Of a DNA stretch of 64,000 nucleotides, positions 33,600 to 48,075 are shown in pieces. A program made the position numbers and the translations under genes. The notes beneath the pieces were generated by a model. That model made no database searches. It saw only the letters and a program-made list of their open reading frames with translations, and was not told the origin of the DNA. Source of the DNA: Whalleya microplaca (Eukaryota > Ascomycota > Sordariomycetes > Xylariales > Xylariaceae); NCBI GenBank assembly GCA_022497155.1, contig MU385760.1, positions 186,001 to 250,000 of the forward strand. The letters run 5' to 3'. How positions within the stretch are numbered: the first letter of the stretch is position 1; each line of letters opens with the position of its first letter.

Positions 33600-36500
33600 T
33601 TTTTATAATAATTAATTCGATAATTAAAAATTACCTTTATTTTAAACAAAAATATAACATCCGAATTTTCGTCTTAATTAAAAATAATTAATTTAGGCGA
33701 AAAATTTATATAATAAAAAAAATCTTTACTATTAAGTTCTAAAAATAAATATATAATTAAAATAACTAAGTAAATATCGATATTTTTTCCAAAGTTTAAT
33801 TCGTAAATATTACGCCCTATTTTTTTAATTATTTTATATAACCCGGTGCGTTATTATAATAGTTTTTTACCAGGTTTATTAAAAAAGTTATACCCGTTAT
33901 ACAATTTAAAGTATACTTTATTTCTTTTTTTAAAATTTATTAACTTATATTTTTAATTGTATAACTTCTTAGCTTATAAAACTATAAAATCTATAAATAG
34001 TTCGGCGTTTTTATAAATATACTCGCATAAAAATCGAATACTTTTATAACATCGGGAATTATTAGTAATAAATAAGTCATTCGGTCCAAAAAGCTTAAAT
34101 CCAAAAAGCATCTCGTATATAAAAAATTTAATCGAATCGCTATATACGCTATTAAAGTTTTATTATAATACCGGCAATACGTCTACCCAATTAAGCTTAA
34201 GATTTTTAAAATAATAATACCGAAAAGTAATTTGTACTATTTAATTCTTATGTTTAAATAACCTATTACCTTATAGGTAATATGCCGTAATTATTAATAA
34301 TTTTATTCCAATCCCTTTCTAAAACCCTGTTCAAAATTGTAAAGTAAATTTCTTATCTCAATTAAAAATAATTTTAAATAGTATTCCTTAATCGGATAAA
34401 AGTAATTATTTAACAAAAATTACGCCCCAGTCCTCTGCCGTATACTTTTTATTTCCGGAAATAAGAAATATACGCTTTAATATAACGTATATAACTATTA
34501 TTAACGTATCGTAATATTTTTTATTAGTTTTTTTTAATTTTTAAAATATATTTTCCGCTAATACCTTTAGAAATCCTAAAATAAAATTTATTATAATAAT
34601 ATATATAAGTAATAAATTAGGGGGCTTAATTAGCTAATAATCTCTAGCAGGCTTATCTCGGCTTATTTTATATATATCGTATACTAGGTAATACTTAATA
34701 TACTTTTTAACTAAATATAACTTACGCGCAATTATATATCCGTCAAGCTTTTTAAATATTTGTTTTAATCCCTAGTAATACTTATTATTATATACTATTT
34801 TTAAAAATTCCTTAATTATACCGAAAGATATATATAATCGATATTCTTTATGTTTATCGATATTATATAATAACTTATCGATAATAATAAATAAATGCCC
34901 GGGTTTAAAAAATGTAACAGCGTTTTCGCTATTTTTTATAACGTTAATAATCTTTTTATATTTAATATCCTTTTAATATATATTTACGAAACGCTACCGT
35001 ATTATATTATTTATAATAGTTTTATTTATAGCAAATTATACCTAATTTAAAACCGGTTCTTTATTAAATTTTTTTAACTTTTTATTAATATTAGCTATAT
35101 TTCTAATAGCCAAAAAACGACTAAAAATATCCGGAATATAATTAATTTTACCAAAGATATAATATATTTAGAAGCTATATTATAATAAATATATTAATAT
35201 GTTTATAAGGTAGCGATTAGCGCGATTAGAAAACGAAATATTTAGAAATATTTAATTAAAAATACGTTTAATCGTAAAATAATCGGTAAAAATAACCATA
35301 AAATGCTTACAGGCCTTTAATATTGTACGTAAACGCCTTACGGCTTATACGATATAAGCCACTTCTAACTCGGAAAATCCGTACCGCATTTCCGCTTATA
35401 ATAAGCTTTAATTTAAAAATATAATTAATTCGATTTGTAATTTAAATATCGGCTACCTTACGACTTATTTATAGCCGTTTTTAACATAAAAAAATATAAT
35501 ACCGAAATTTCGCTTTACCGATATATTTACTTATATATATAAAATCTTACCCGGGTTATAATAATATAATATAATATACTCGCGAATTACTTATTATACA
35601 GCCTCGAATAAAGCTATTTCGGCCTTAATTAGTTTATAATACGTAACTTTCGTATATACCTAATAATAACCAGGGTTTTTCGGAAATAATCTGCTGTTTT
35701 TTTAACCCTTAACAAATAAAACCATTTTTCTTTTTTATAATAGTTTAAAAAGCCGTATATAATACAATATAAATAGTCGAAAAAACCTTATTACGCCTAA
35801 ATACCTTTCTAAAAACTTAAGGTTCTTTAGAAATTACTAATCGTTTATAGCCGTTAAACGCTTACCTGTTATAGCTAATCCTAAAATATTTACGCAAAAA
35901 CCGAGCAGCTTAATTAATAAATACCTTAAAAAAGACTTTTTTAAGAAAAACGAAATATATCGCCTTTAAAATAAACCGAAAATAGTCTTTAAATAAGCTA
36001 GGTATTCCTTTTTTAAGTCCGAAAAAATAATATTATTATTAATAAATACTTTTATATAATAACGGTATTTTTATAAAAGTTTATTTATAAATCGTTAAAT
36101 ATAAGTAGGGGAATTCCGAAAGCTTATTATAGCTATAGTAAATTTTTTTAATCTATATAAATTAATAATCGTAAATTTATTTCGGAACTTATAATAAACG
36201 GCAAATTAATAAAAAAAATTAATAACGTCGACTACTATAATTTAGGCCTTTTTTTATAATAAAGCAATAATTATCGGGTATTATAGCTTTATTTAGCAGG
36301 CAAAAATTAGCAACCACCCTACCCTTATTTTTACCTTTTATAATACGCCATATAACGAAAATAAAATACGCAAATAGCGTAAGCTCGTTCACTTATTTTA
36401 TACGCTTTTAGTTATATAACCTTCCGTATATTTTACTTAAAACCTTTATATTTTTTCTGTTTAAAAAGTAAAAATAACTATTTAGTTTGTAATTTTACTA

Positions 36501-36640
36501 TTTATCTATTAAAAATATCTTTATTTATTTATTTTCCGGAATATTAATAATACTTTAATTTTTTAAAATCTCCGGGAACTCGTTAATAATCTGTAATACG
36601 TCTTTAGCTATTTATTTATTAGCATTATATATATAATAAC
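33600..36640 (-). pseudogene. Element F pol relic (RT, RNase H, integrase)
   Basis: The minus strand reads YKKVRVVANFCLLNKAIIPD near 36330, then KFTIAIISFRN, YIKVFINNNIIFSDL and KKEYLAYLKTIFGLF. This is a Gypsy reverse transcriptase in which FIDD has become FINN. RNase H follows, with EMRYGFSELEVAYIV and HFMVIFTDYFTIKRIF (about 35.5-35.2 kb), and FGKINYIPDIFSRFLAIR closes the domain. The integrase zinc-binding region and core lie at about 34.9-34.6 kb (IIKEFLKIVYNN, YYLVYDIYKISRDKPARDY; Cys and His partly changed to Tyr). Stops are frequent. The pattern fits non-chromodomain fungal Gypsy elements known to me. Confidence 0.85.
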
Positions 36641-38204
36641 TTAAATCCGTTTTAATTTCCGGTAAGTCAGTTAGTTTATAAATGCCTAAAATAAAATATA
36701 ACTCGGGGATCCTTAATTTAAATATATTTTAAAATAGTTTAGCTGCTATTTTAGTTATATTAAAAACTACATTAGTTAAAAAGGTATTGCTAACTAACGT
36801 AGTTTAATTATTAAAAATTAAGCTTTATATTATTTCTGTAAAAAATAACTAAATTAAATTATACAGTATTATGTTAGTAATAATGGCGGTACCGAAAGCG
36901 TTAATATTAAATTCCATAACTATAACTAAAACGTCTAAAAGGCTAAAGTTATTTGATATAGCTAGTTCGGTCTCGCTAGCTAATATTCCTATTTTAGCGA
37001 CCGCTTTAAAAGCGGTAGCGACAAATAGAAATTTCAAGCACCCTTTTTATATAGTTTAAAAAAACCCACTATTTATATACTCGCTAATAAAACTTAGTCG
37101 CGTATTTTAATTTAATTTTAAAAATTTATCGGATATATTTTTTATAATTATAATTTATAGCGTCTTAGCTTATAGCATTAAATTAACTGCCGCTCGATAA
37201 CTTAATATAAAACTAAAACTACAATCGTTAGGCAGGGCTTTCTATTCCGCCGGAACTTCTACTATTTAGTCTGGCGCCAAAAAAAAATTACGTCGGAATA
37301 AAATTTTCCGCGCGTAAAACCTAATATTATAAAATACCGTAAATAATACTTAGAAGTTTATATCTAAAAAAATAATTATATTTAAATTATAATTTATAAT
37401 TATACCGTATAAATAAAAAAAATTATTTCTTAATAATAGCTTAAACTTAATATTATTCTTTAAAACTCACTTTAATTTTTAAAATCTTATAAAAATGCGA
37501 TTACCATTAAATTTATATCTAAATATATAAAATATAAATATCGCTTAATACTTTATTTAAAAAAATTTTCCCGACTTTTTCTACCTTTTTTTTACGTTTT
37601 TTTATAGTATATTTAAAAATATTTAAAAGCGATCGGATAATTAAGGTATAATTTATATTAAAATTTTTATATGTATTTATATTAAGAGAATCCGGTATAA
37701 CGTAAATACTGGTTTTTAGGTAAAAATATCGCGAATATATTATTTTACCGGCCTTTTTATAAAATAAAGCCGACTTAATTTTTATTAGCTTATTTTCGCG
37801 CAAGTTATCCTTTATATTTATATAAGTATAGTTTATTAACTTAAGCTTAATATAGTAATTTAAAACGTATTTATATAAACAAAAATGCTAAAAAAAATTA
37901 CAAAAGGGAAATATCGTATAATAATTATAATATATACGCTTATCTACCGGTTTAAATAAAAATATTTATAACGTTTCGTTAAAATAGATTATATAATATT
38001 TTATATTTTTTTTATTAGCTACTCGAGTTAAATTTTCGGAAATAATAATTGTATTATATTATTATATCGAAAACTATAAGTCTATTATTTATTTCGATAT
38101 CTGAGAAATTCGAATTAGTTTTTTCGGATAAGTTATTTATAAAATTTATATCGTTTAATAAAAAGAAATTCGACAAATCGGCACCATTTTTATTACTTAT
38201 ATAA
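36641..38204 (-). pseudogene. Element F region upstream of RT
   Basis: Minus-strand frames give LQIINEFPEILKN near 36.57 kb, the conserved lead-in to Gypsy RT. Further upstream there is an open Leu/Ile-rich stretch (37037-36849) and a basic one (37803-37519). A protease is expected here, but I could not identify its DTG motif. The element is cut at 38204 by G. Confidence 0.55.
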
Positions 38205-38431
38205 TTATTATAAATCCACCTAATCTTATGACCTAATTAGCCTAACCTAGCTTAAGGTAACAAAGCGTGAAATCAGTAATGCACGGACTTCGCAGCCGAT
38301 TAAGTAAGGTAAAATAGCCACCATATAAAATACCTACATATCTCCCGTAATTTTAAATCTCTAGCTTTATTATATTATATTAATTAAGTAAAAGGTATAA
38401 CCTATTATTACTATAGCTAGTTCCCGTAATA
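38205..38431 (+). repeat. 5' LTR of G
   Basis: 227 bp, start TATTATAAATCC, end TTCCCGTAATA. It keeps CGCAGCCGATTAAGTAAGG. Confidence 0.87.
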
Positions 38432-38459
38432 TAATAATAAAGCTTACTTTATTAACTAA

Positions 38460-40340
38460 TTATCGATTACTATCGAAAATAATTATAAACTTTTAATTAA
38501 TACTATATTTATCGATATTAAGGTTATCGCATTTACGAACCCGCGAGAATATATTAAAACCGAAAGGTACCGGATTAGTATATTTTATACCGAAACAATA
38601 TATTATATTAATAATAACGCGTATATTTAAAAAACGTACGGCTAATAAAAAGCGCGCTCGGAAAAAGGTACGTTTTTTTTACCCGATTTAGAGCGGAACC
38701 TGCCGCAACCCGATCGCGTACGTAATTCCGATTTAAAAAATCGTTCCCGCTTAAATAGTACCTATAGTTTTAAAACGTTTGCTATATCGGCAACTTTAGA
38801 TAAAAAAAAAACAAAAAAAAATTTAAAAAGTTCGGGAAACTTTCGCTAAATTCCGAAAGACCTTTAATAAGAAAGCTATAAAGAACTTAATTTATAAAGA
38901 AACTTTAATAAAACTAAATAAATCTTTTTAATAAATATTAAATAACGTAGCCGAACTATATACTAATATAAAAAATAGTTTTTCCGTACCTTTTTTATTA
39001 TTAATATAGCTAGGTTATAAAAAATAGTTTAAAGCGGAAAGCGTTATAAACGCTACCTAGTTTAAAAATATATACGCTTACCCGGAAACTTTATTTTAAG
39101 AATTTAAATAGCGAGCCTTTATATTAATAACGTATTAATATTAAATAACGTAAATATATTATTTAATACGTGGCTAAAATAGCGTTATTAAAATGTTACG
39201 CGACTAGGGATTTAATTTAAGTACTTAATTAAAAGAGGAATAGGTATAATAAACGGCACTTTAGATATCCTAATTAAAGGGAAAAAAATTAATTAAAAAA
39301 TTTAAAAAAGATTATTATTTAGTAATAACGCGCTACTTTATAAATATAATAACTTCTTTTTAATATTAAAGCCCCTAAAAATGTTTCCCGCCCTACCATT
39401 AAATTATCCCGCGCGTCGCGTATAAGTATACCCGGCATAATATTTACGGAAGAAAAATTACGTCGCGTTAAATTACCGGACCTACTTATATTTACAGATA
39501 ATACGCCTACCGATAGCACGCCTAAAATCGGTTACGCATATTAAAAAATATAAATAAAAAATAAACTAGCGGTTAACACAAATATATTCTACTTAAAAAC
39601 GGAAAAACGTTTTTATATATTAAGTTATATAAGTAATAATATAACTAAATAGCTTTATTTATTTATAAAAAACAAATATAAACTTCCTTTATTAACAATA
39701 ACGGATAAAATTCTAAAATATATAAATAAAAGATATAAAAACCCTAACAAATATAACGAAATATTAGTTAAATATAATAAATATAAAATAAAAAAGCCTA
39801 ATTATTTTAATATTTTTCGCTTAAAATTTATTCGTTTTGCGGGATTAATTCGTAACCCCCGTAACGTCTAAAAACGGGACTTATTTAAGAAATTACCCGA
39901 TCGTTTTAATATATTTATTATTAATAAATATTATAATTTAGCCTTAGATTTTGCGGCATTTTATAAGATTATTTAATAATACGATTATAATTATTACCGC
40001 AACTATATTACCTAAGCAAAAAAAAAAGGCGGCAAAAAAAAATTCTTAGCTAAAAAAAAAAAAAGTAAGGGATTTATAAATAAAACTTTTGCTAAAAATG
40101 ATTTTATAAGCAACAAAAGTATTATAAACGCGTAAAATAATTAAAATATAGCGCTATTAAATACCGATAAGTCGGGAATTAAAATCTAAAAACGATTAGT
40201 TAATAATGCCGATCGATTTATATTTATTTAAATAAAACGATATTTTATTTATTATTAAAAAGGGCATACGGCATTTAGTTGCCCTTATAAAATTAAATAT
40301 ATTAAATTAAAAACAGGTCGACTTAACGTAATTGTAGCCC
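38460..40340 (+). pseudogene. Element G gag relic
   Basis: Follows the 5' LTR and precedes the protease. Plus-strand frames are rich in Lys, Asn and Arg and show many TAA/TAG codons. The region 39.8-40.1 kb (LRFIRFAGLIRNPRN-like, then basic runs) resembles a capsid-to-nucleocapsid transition, and a tail with KKGHTAFSCP-like spacing is seen near 40.26 kb (GHTAFSCPYKIKY reading). Identified mainly by position. Confidence 0.55.
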
Positions 40341-41739
40341 GTATAAGTACCCCGGAATTTAACGCCCAAAAGTTATTCGCGCCTAAGAATAATTAGCTAA
40401 AAAAGCTACTTTAAGGCAATTAAACTTTATTTTAAGAAATGTACTATTAGTAATAAATATCGATATTAATAAAGTTTTATTTAATTTTTTAAATCGGTAC
40501 TTAAGAAGAAACCTATTACTAGCCTTATATACGATAGCTTATAATAGATTTTTATTAATTATATATAATATATTAGTAAATATAAAAATAAATAGTTATA
40601 TATTTATAAACGTACGTTTTATATAGTAACGCTTAAAATTATTAAAATTATTTACGACTTAGGATTTCGAGCCGCGGCAAATTAGTAAGTTCGATAATAA
40701 TGCGACACAACTAATTAACGTAGCTATACTTGCGTATCTATAAATATAAAATCGCATTATTTAAAATATTACGTTTTTTATTATTAATATAAAATATAAT
40801 ATTATTTTAAGATAAAAATAGTTCGACCGATATAATATTATAATAAATATATAATATCGTTACTTTTTATTTCTATTTAAGTGAGAACCGGATTATAAAA
40901 CGTATAATCTAGCTATAAACGATATAAAAAAACTTATCCCTAACCGGAATAGCAGCTAGCAATAAAATGCCCTAAAAAAAGAAAAACGTATAAACCTCGA
41001 AAATAAACGTAGGCGCAATAGCCGCAAGAGTTTTAAACGTTTAGGTATAAAGGCAAACGTAATAGCTATAATTAAAAAGCCACCTAAAAAAAAAATACTA
41101 CTAAAGAATATCGATCTCTCTTTAATTAAATAGCGTATTAAAAAGTTAGAGGTAGTAGGGAAAACCTTAGCTATAAAATAAATTTCGGTAGTACTTATTC
41201 GCATCGCTAAATTATAATAAATCTCTAACGCTATATTTATATAACGCCGAGATTTTTATATGCAACCTAAAAAAATTTAAGAAATGTAATATTAGCTGGA
41301 TTAAGTAATTAAAGAACCCGAGAAATCGCCCGATTTAAGAAAACTTAAAATCGAGATAAATAAAAATAATAAAGAAGTTTATATATAACAAAAAGGCTTT
41401 ATAAGATAATATAAATATTATATAAATATCGCCGTTATTAATATAATACCTTTCGATAAAGCTATAAATTATAAAGGCTGATTAAAAGTTACTAGTTTAT
41501 ATAAAATTGACTATTTTATATAAAAAAAAAGACGCTTAAAGTTTAAATTAAGATAATAAAAACCTATAGGAAATAATATAACGAGTAATACCCGAATGTT
41601 ATTATTATCGATCCTTAGTTTTTAGTAAGGTAAATTCTAATAAACTCCTGCCAAATCGACCTAATATTAATTATAAAATCGAATTTAACGAAAGGTCGCG
41701 ATTTAAAAACTTAGGTTATAGTTTTTTATATAAAATATT

Positions 41740-44020
41740 ATTAGAAAAATTAGAAATATATCGCTAATATATCGCTAATAATCTTTATAAGGGATTTATA
41801 AAATCGAGCGTAACATTATAAGCCGTTTTAATACTATTTATACTTAAAAAAAATAAAAAACTAAGGTTTTATGTCGATTATCGAAAACTAAACGTTATTA
41901 TTAAAAAAAATCGCTACCTTTTACTATTAATCGAAAAGATAATAACGCGAATTTCTAAAACTAAAATATTTACTAAAATAAATATCCGATAAGCTTTTAA
42001 TTATATCTATATATAACCCGATAACAAAAAGTTTACTACTTTTTAAATTCGATATAAAACTTATAAATATAAGGTTCTATTATTTAAACTTACTAATAAA
42101 CTATTTATTTTTTAAAAATATATTAATAATATTTTAATAAATTATCTAGATAATTTTTATAATGCTTATATTAACGATATTTTAATTTTCTCGCGATTAA
42201 AAAAAAAGTATTAATAATACGTAAATAAAATGTTAGCAAAACTATAGGCTGTAAGACTTTAAACAGATATTAAAAAATACGAGTTTTATATATAAAAAAC
42301 CAAATTCTTAGGGTTTATAATATTAACCGAGGGCATTACTGTCGATTTAAATAAAATAAAAGTTATCTGTAACTAAAAACAGCTTATTATAGTATAAAAA
42401 ATACAATCTTTTTTAAAATTTTATAATTTTTATTACAAATTTATCGAGCGGTATAACGCTATAATTAAGCTATTATATAACCTTACTTATAAAAATAAAC
42501 TATTTAAATAAAACTTAAAATACGAGACAGTATTTTAGGAGCTAAAAAAACGCTTTTTAAAAGCCCCAGTATTAGTTTATTTCTTATATAATAAGAAGAT
42601 AAAAATAAAAACAAACGCCTTTTAGGGCGTTTTTTTAGGGGTACTGTTGTAATTTTAAAATAAGGATTAGGCTTAGTACCCTATATTCTTTTAGTCCGAA
42701 ATCTTAAACCAAATATAAGACTATTACCTGACGTAAGATGAAGAACTAATAACGGTAGTTAAAGGCTTATAATATTAACGAGCGGAATTAATAAATTTAT
42801 AACGCGAGAAATTATTCCACGTTATTACGGACTATAAGGTATTAAAATATTTTAATACTAAACGTATACTTAACGTCCGACAGGCTAATTAGGCGGAGCT
42901 GTTTATGTAATACTACTTTATTATTACGTATCGACTAAAATCGGAAAATAAACTGGCAGATATTTTCTTACGTTTTAAGGATATAAAATATACGCAAAAG
43001 TAAAAAAGAGAGGAATACTATACGATAACTATTTTTAAGAAAGTACCCGATTCGGAGGTTATAACTAAGTACGCACTAGCTATAACTAAGTTAAATAAAA
43101 TAAATAAAGTCCCGTATATTTATAAAGTAAATCTAACCGAAATGGATATATTTAAACTATTAGGCATAATACTTATTAATAAAATCCTAAAAGCTAACAA
43201 AAAAAACTTAAACCTAGAAATATACCGCAAAAAAGCACGAGAGGCCAAATATAATTCCGATTAGCAAATAACTTAAAAACTGGTACTATATTAGGGCCGA
43301 CTAATTGTTAGTGCTAGGGATAACTTCCGAACCAAGCTTTTGACCGAAATATATACCCGAATTCTAATAATACATTCTAAACGCCATAAAATAAATTTAA
43401 TAATTAAAACGTAATATTAATAGCTAGGTTTAAACAGAAATATAATAATATACTAGTTATTATAAATCGCCTAGGAAAAAAGCCCTAAACTATTTTATAT
43501 AAAAGAACTACTACCGTTAGGGATACCGCACGTATATATTACAAAAGTCCTTTCTGCGTTTATAAAATTCCCTTATTTATTATTTCGGATAAAAGTCTAT
43601 AGTTTGTTTCTAACTTTACAAATAAGCTCTCTAAAATTCTCGGAATTAAGTGAAAATTATTATTATTAAAATATTTATAAACTGCCGATTAAACTAAAAT
43701 TATAAATAAATATCTCGACTAACGTTTACGTTTTTTTATAAACCATTTCTAAAATAACTAATCGGAAGCTATCCCCGCTATAAATACCGTATAGGCTATA
43801 TTACCCCATAAATCCTTAGGAGAATTAACGTTATCCGAAATAACCCACAGCCGTATTATAAATATACCGTTTAACTAAAAAAAACGTACGGAAAACTTTT
43901 CTTTAAAACTAATAAAAGAGTAATTAAATCGCGAAAAGGCGTAATAATTCGTTAAACATATTTAAGCGTATATTTAATAAGCGCGGCACTAAGTAAAGAA
44001 AGCTTAGGTATAAATAACGG
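41740..44020 (+). pseudogene. Element G RT, RNase H and integrase relic
   Basis: The plus strand reads FYVDYRKLNVIIKKNRY, then KIFTKINIR*AFNYIYI, YKYKVLLFKLTNKL and FYNAYINDILIFSR (41.86-42.2 kb); the catalytic YIDD is now YIND. RNase H follows (ELITVVKGL, FHVITDYKVLKYFNTKRI, 42.73-42.86 kb). Integrase begins near 43.33 kb (LTEIYTRI, then H-x3-H spacing, then YLLFRIKVYSL). Many Trp and Gln codons have become stops, the classic RIP outcome. Confidence 0.87.
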
Positions 44021-44298
44021 ACTAAACTAACCGTAAATGTCGCGAGCCCGATTTCGGTATAAGAAATAAGGTATATATTATTAAAAAGGTATAATTTATA
44101 AACCGGCCGACCGATAAGCTAAATTACCTAATAACTCGATAGTATTATAAAATAAAAGGAATAAAAGATTATTTATATCGACTAAAAATTACTTCTCCCT
44201 TATAAAAAAGCACTAAGGTGTTTTACGCCGATTGATTGCGAAAATATGCAAATAACTTACTACCGGGCTAAAATCTCTTACGACCTACTAAAGATATA

Positions 44299-44515
44299 GT
44301 AAATTTAAACGAGCCGGAAATAAAAAAATTCGAAATAAATCGGATTTTAACCTCCCGTTTATATTACCGAAAATTACAATATTAAATATAATAACGTAAA
44401 TAAAATCCCGACCTAAAATAATATAATATATCAGACTTTAAAAATACTGCCGTTAAGTTAAAAAAATATTACAATATTTATTTAAATTACACGGAACTTT
44501 TAAAGCGACTATAAT
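44299..44515 (+). pseudogene. Element G chromodomain relic
   Basis: The plus strand reads NLNEPEIKKFEINRILTSRL, then YYRKLQY, three stops, NPDLK*YNISDFKNTAVKLK. The spacing and the W-to-stop positions match the chromodomain fused to integrase in chromoviruses, which steers integration to marked chromatin. Confidence 0.85.
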
Positions 44516-44891
44516 AATAGCTTAAAGTAACGGAGAAAGATAGATTTAAAGAAGATTACTAAGATAATAATATCCCTGCCACAATAAATATAACTAATCG
44601 ACGTCGGATAAGGAAAAAAAGGGGCTAATAGGCGCCTATATAAATTATACAGATAAATTAGCCGTAACGAATTATATAACTTAACTACGTCTTTAGTTTA
44701 AAGGCTTATTAGCGTAATTAATTAAGCCGAAAATATTTTTCCACTGCCTAGAAAATATTCGTTCTAGATTATTTAGGTTTACAGCTTTATTTAAAATAGT
44801 AAGTATACCTAAATTCGAGACCCTAGGTAAGCGCCGATTTTTTAATTTTATTCGAGTCTCGAGGCGAGCCTCTATTTATAGGGGAAAATAA

Positions 44892-45117
44892 TATCATAAA
44901 TCTACCTGATTCTATAACCTGATTGGCCTAACCTGGCTTAGGGTAATAAAGCGTAAAATTAGTAATATATAGACTTCGCAGCCGATTAAGTAAAGTAGAA
45001 TAGCCACTATATAAAATACCTATATACCTCCTATAGTTTTAAATCTCCAGCTTTATTACATTATATTAATTAAGCAAAAAATATAACCTATTACTACTAT
45101 AGCTAATTCTTATGACA
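44892..45117 (+). repeat. 3' LTR of G
   Basis: 226 bp, start TATCATAAATC (closer to TGTCATAAATC), end TTCTTATGACA. It differs from the 5' copy by transitions on both strands. Confidence 0.87.
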
Positions 45118-48075
45118 ATAATTAGTTTTATCTTTATTATAAATTTTTTTTTATCGCGCTTCCGGGAATTATAATTACGCTTCCGTTCGTTCTTGTTTTT
45201 ACGATCCGACTTACGGTCCGAGCGATTTATATAGTCCTTATAATCCTTATAATTTTTATAACAGCTTTTACGATCGTAAGATCTACTATAACGGCAAAAT
45301 TTATTATAAAATTTGCCGGAATGTTTTATATCTTTATTATTTTTAATTAATCGCAATTTTTTTAAAAAATATTAATCGATATATAATACTCGTTACTTAA
45401 TAATAATCTTAAAATACTTTTTATTTATAACTATAAGTAAAATTAGCTTTATTTTTATAATATATATTATATATTATTTAAATATTTTATAAATTTATAA
45501 TACCCGAAAGTATTTTTTAATTTTAAAATTTATATTTATTTAAACCTAAACTATTATTCCGTATTAATTAAAGTTATATTTATTTAAAATTTTTATAACT
45601 TACGTATATCGTAATTTCTTTTAGACATATTAATTAAATACTGCCTTATTACTTGCTATATACCTTAACTTTATTTTAGTCTTAATAAATTTAGTAATAA
45701 TTTACGTTAGCTATATAATAAAATATATTATTAATTAATCGAAAATATTTATTAAGTTATAAACTTATATATTAATACGCTTTTTTATTAATATTTTAAC
45801 GTTTTATTATATAATAATTTAATCTTTTAATAGAGTTTTAAATATTAAGAGAATTTAAGCCGCGTTATTTTATTAAATTTCCTAACTTTTAATAAATAAA
45901 TAAATACGTTTAATAAAGTAATATATATTTATAAAAATTAAAGAGCTCCCGCTAATAACTATTTTAAAATCGTACTTATTATAGCAGTCGGGATTAAATA
46001 TACCGATTTTCTTACGTTTTAGCTTATTAGTTCGACCGGAACTACCCGCTATATTAATTATATAAAAGGTATATTCCCGGCCGCTACTACTTTTAAGCCG
46101 GAAGTTTAAAATTATTCCGTTATTTAAAAAAGGATTATATAGTTCTATCGGAAACTAGCGCCCCGGCTAATTATATTATTATATAAATAAATTATTAACG
46201 AACTATTATTATATTATTTCCGGGCGAGCTAGTAATTAAGTATTAAATCGCTATAATAAAAGCTGCAAATTCGGGTTAAAGCTTATATTAAGCAAAACCT
46301 TTAAAAATTATTAAATTAAAGCCGCAGCAAGCTATAAAAAGTATCGCACGTTAGTAATAAAAGCCTTAGCCCCGGGCGTTATTAGCGGAAGCTAATTCTG
46401 ACTAAAAGATATTTATAAAGCCGCTTGCTATATTAGCTCCTAAAATGGAGTTTAAAATAAAAAGCGAAATATATGCTTAAAGTTTTCCGTTATAATATTA
46501 CGTACATTTTTTAAAATAACTCTTATATTATACGTATTTTTATTTATAGTCGCGAAAAATTTATTTATATTTTCGATTAACTATTTTAACCGATTTATAT
46601 GCGCGTTTAAATATTATATCGACAGTTTATTATTTATAAAATACTTTAGCTTCTTAAAACCTTAAAGCTTGGCATTTATAATATAAGACTCGGCCCGACT
46701 ATTATAGCCTTAGTTACCTTATATACCCGTAAACGGCGTTTTATAGTAACTTAAATTAAATAAAAATAAGTCGTATAGTCGAGAAATAAAAGATTACGTT
46801 GCTTATATATAGCTAAAAATCAAAGGCTTTATATAGGCGGCGTTTAGGGTTTTTGTATTAATAGTATTAATAGTTTTAAAGCAAATATTAGGTTTTTTAT
46901 TATATTTAAAATTCTGTAATAATTAAGCGGACCGCGCTAGCTTTTTATTTTTATTACGTAATCTTAAATAATAAAATAAACCTACCTGCTTTATTTCGGG
47001 TATAAAAAGCTCGCTTTCGGGAAAACTACCGGGTACGCTAGATTTAACGATACCGGAATAAGAAAAAGCGAAAAAAAGGTTAAATAAAATACGTAATATA
47101 TATAAAACTGCCGGCTCGAGAATATAACTCGAAATAGAGTATTTAATATAAAAGAAATAAATAAAGCGATAATAGAAATAATAAAGTAAGGCTATCGATT
47201 ATTCGGGATAATATAAGAAATCGTACATTAATACTTTTGCCTAATATACGTATATATATAAAAAAAAGAAAAAGCAGAATTTTTACGTATAGGAAATTTT
47301 CTTTTCGTATTATATAAAAGCGGTAAAAAAAGCGGTATGCCTTTTTGCCGGAAGTATTTTATACTTATAACTTAATAATATACTAACGCGGGAAAAAAAT
47401 GAGATAATATATCGTAAAAAAAGTAAACTTAAAGTAAAAAATAAGTAATAATAACCAATTAGGTTATTAGGGTTTTAAAACATATATTAATATACGTACT
47501 AATTTAAGCAAAGCTAAAAAAATCCAGATTACTAAGTAACTATAATATCGGCTTATTATCGGGAATAAAAAGCAAAACAAATTAGGCTAAAAAGAAAGCT
47601 CGCGCTAAAAACGCTTGCTAGTAATTTAATAACTTAAAAGGATAACTTGCCTAAAAAAAACAAAACAGACTTTTCGCTAGCTTACTATAATAAAAACGTT
47701 AATAATTAGCCCTTTTAAATTATATTAACTACTATACCGGGAACGGAAACGATTTTCGATTAGTACTATCGGAAATAAAAAGCACTAAAATATTAATGGA
47801 ATTTAAGGTATTATAATAACTCCGCTATACTGCCTACTATAATAATCTACTATCAGGGACGAAAAATAAACTAAAGACAATAATGCAGTAGATTATAGCT
47901 CTCTAAAATTACGTCGGCGATAATCGGCTGCTATCGGGAACAAAAAGTAGGAAAATCGATTTTTATCGGCGTTACAATTAGAGCTATAAATCGGCTTTAG
48001 CAGCTAATAAAAGCCTTAAAAAAATCCGTAAATTAGTTTTAGTAACTATAATAAAACAAAATAGGTACTACTATT
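45118..48075 (-). pseudogene. Element F gag-side relic
   Basis: Degraded sequence between the G insertion and the 5' LTR of F. An open minus-strand stretch (45356 leftward, reading into the G LTR) is very basic (SDRKSDRKNKNERKRN, Cys nearby) and could be a nucleocapsid tail. No clean CCHC spacing is visible. A short motif, TATCGGGAATAAAAAGC, recurs at 47.55-47.95 kb. No other protein is recognisable. Confidence 0.45.

Larger units (their letters stand above)
38205..45117 (+). mobile_element. Chromovirus G, 6.9 kb, complete but RIP-inactivated
   Basis: LTRs at 38205-38431 and 44892-45117 are flanked by the perfect duplication ATAAT (38200-38204 and 45118-45122). Plus-strand order is gag (38.46-40.3 kb), protease (about 40.56-40.64, reading NSYIFINVRF), reverse transcriptase, RNase H, integrase and chromodomain, with the purine tract GGGGAAAATAA before the 3' LTR. 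It lies inside F on the opposite strand. Confidence 0.92.
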
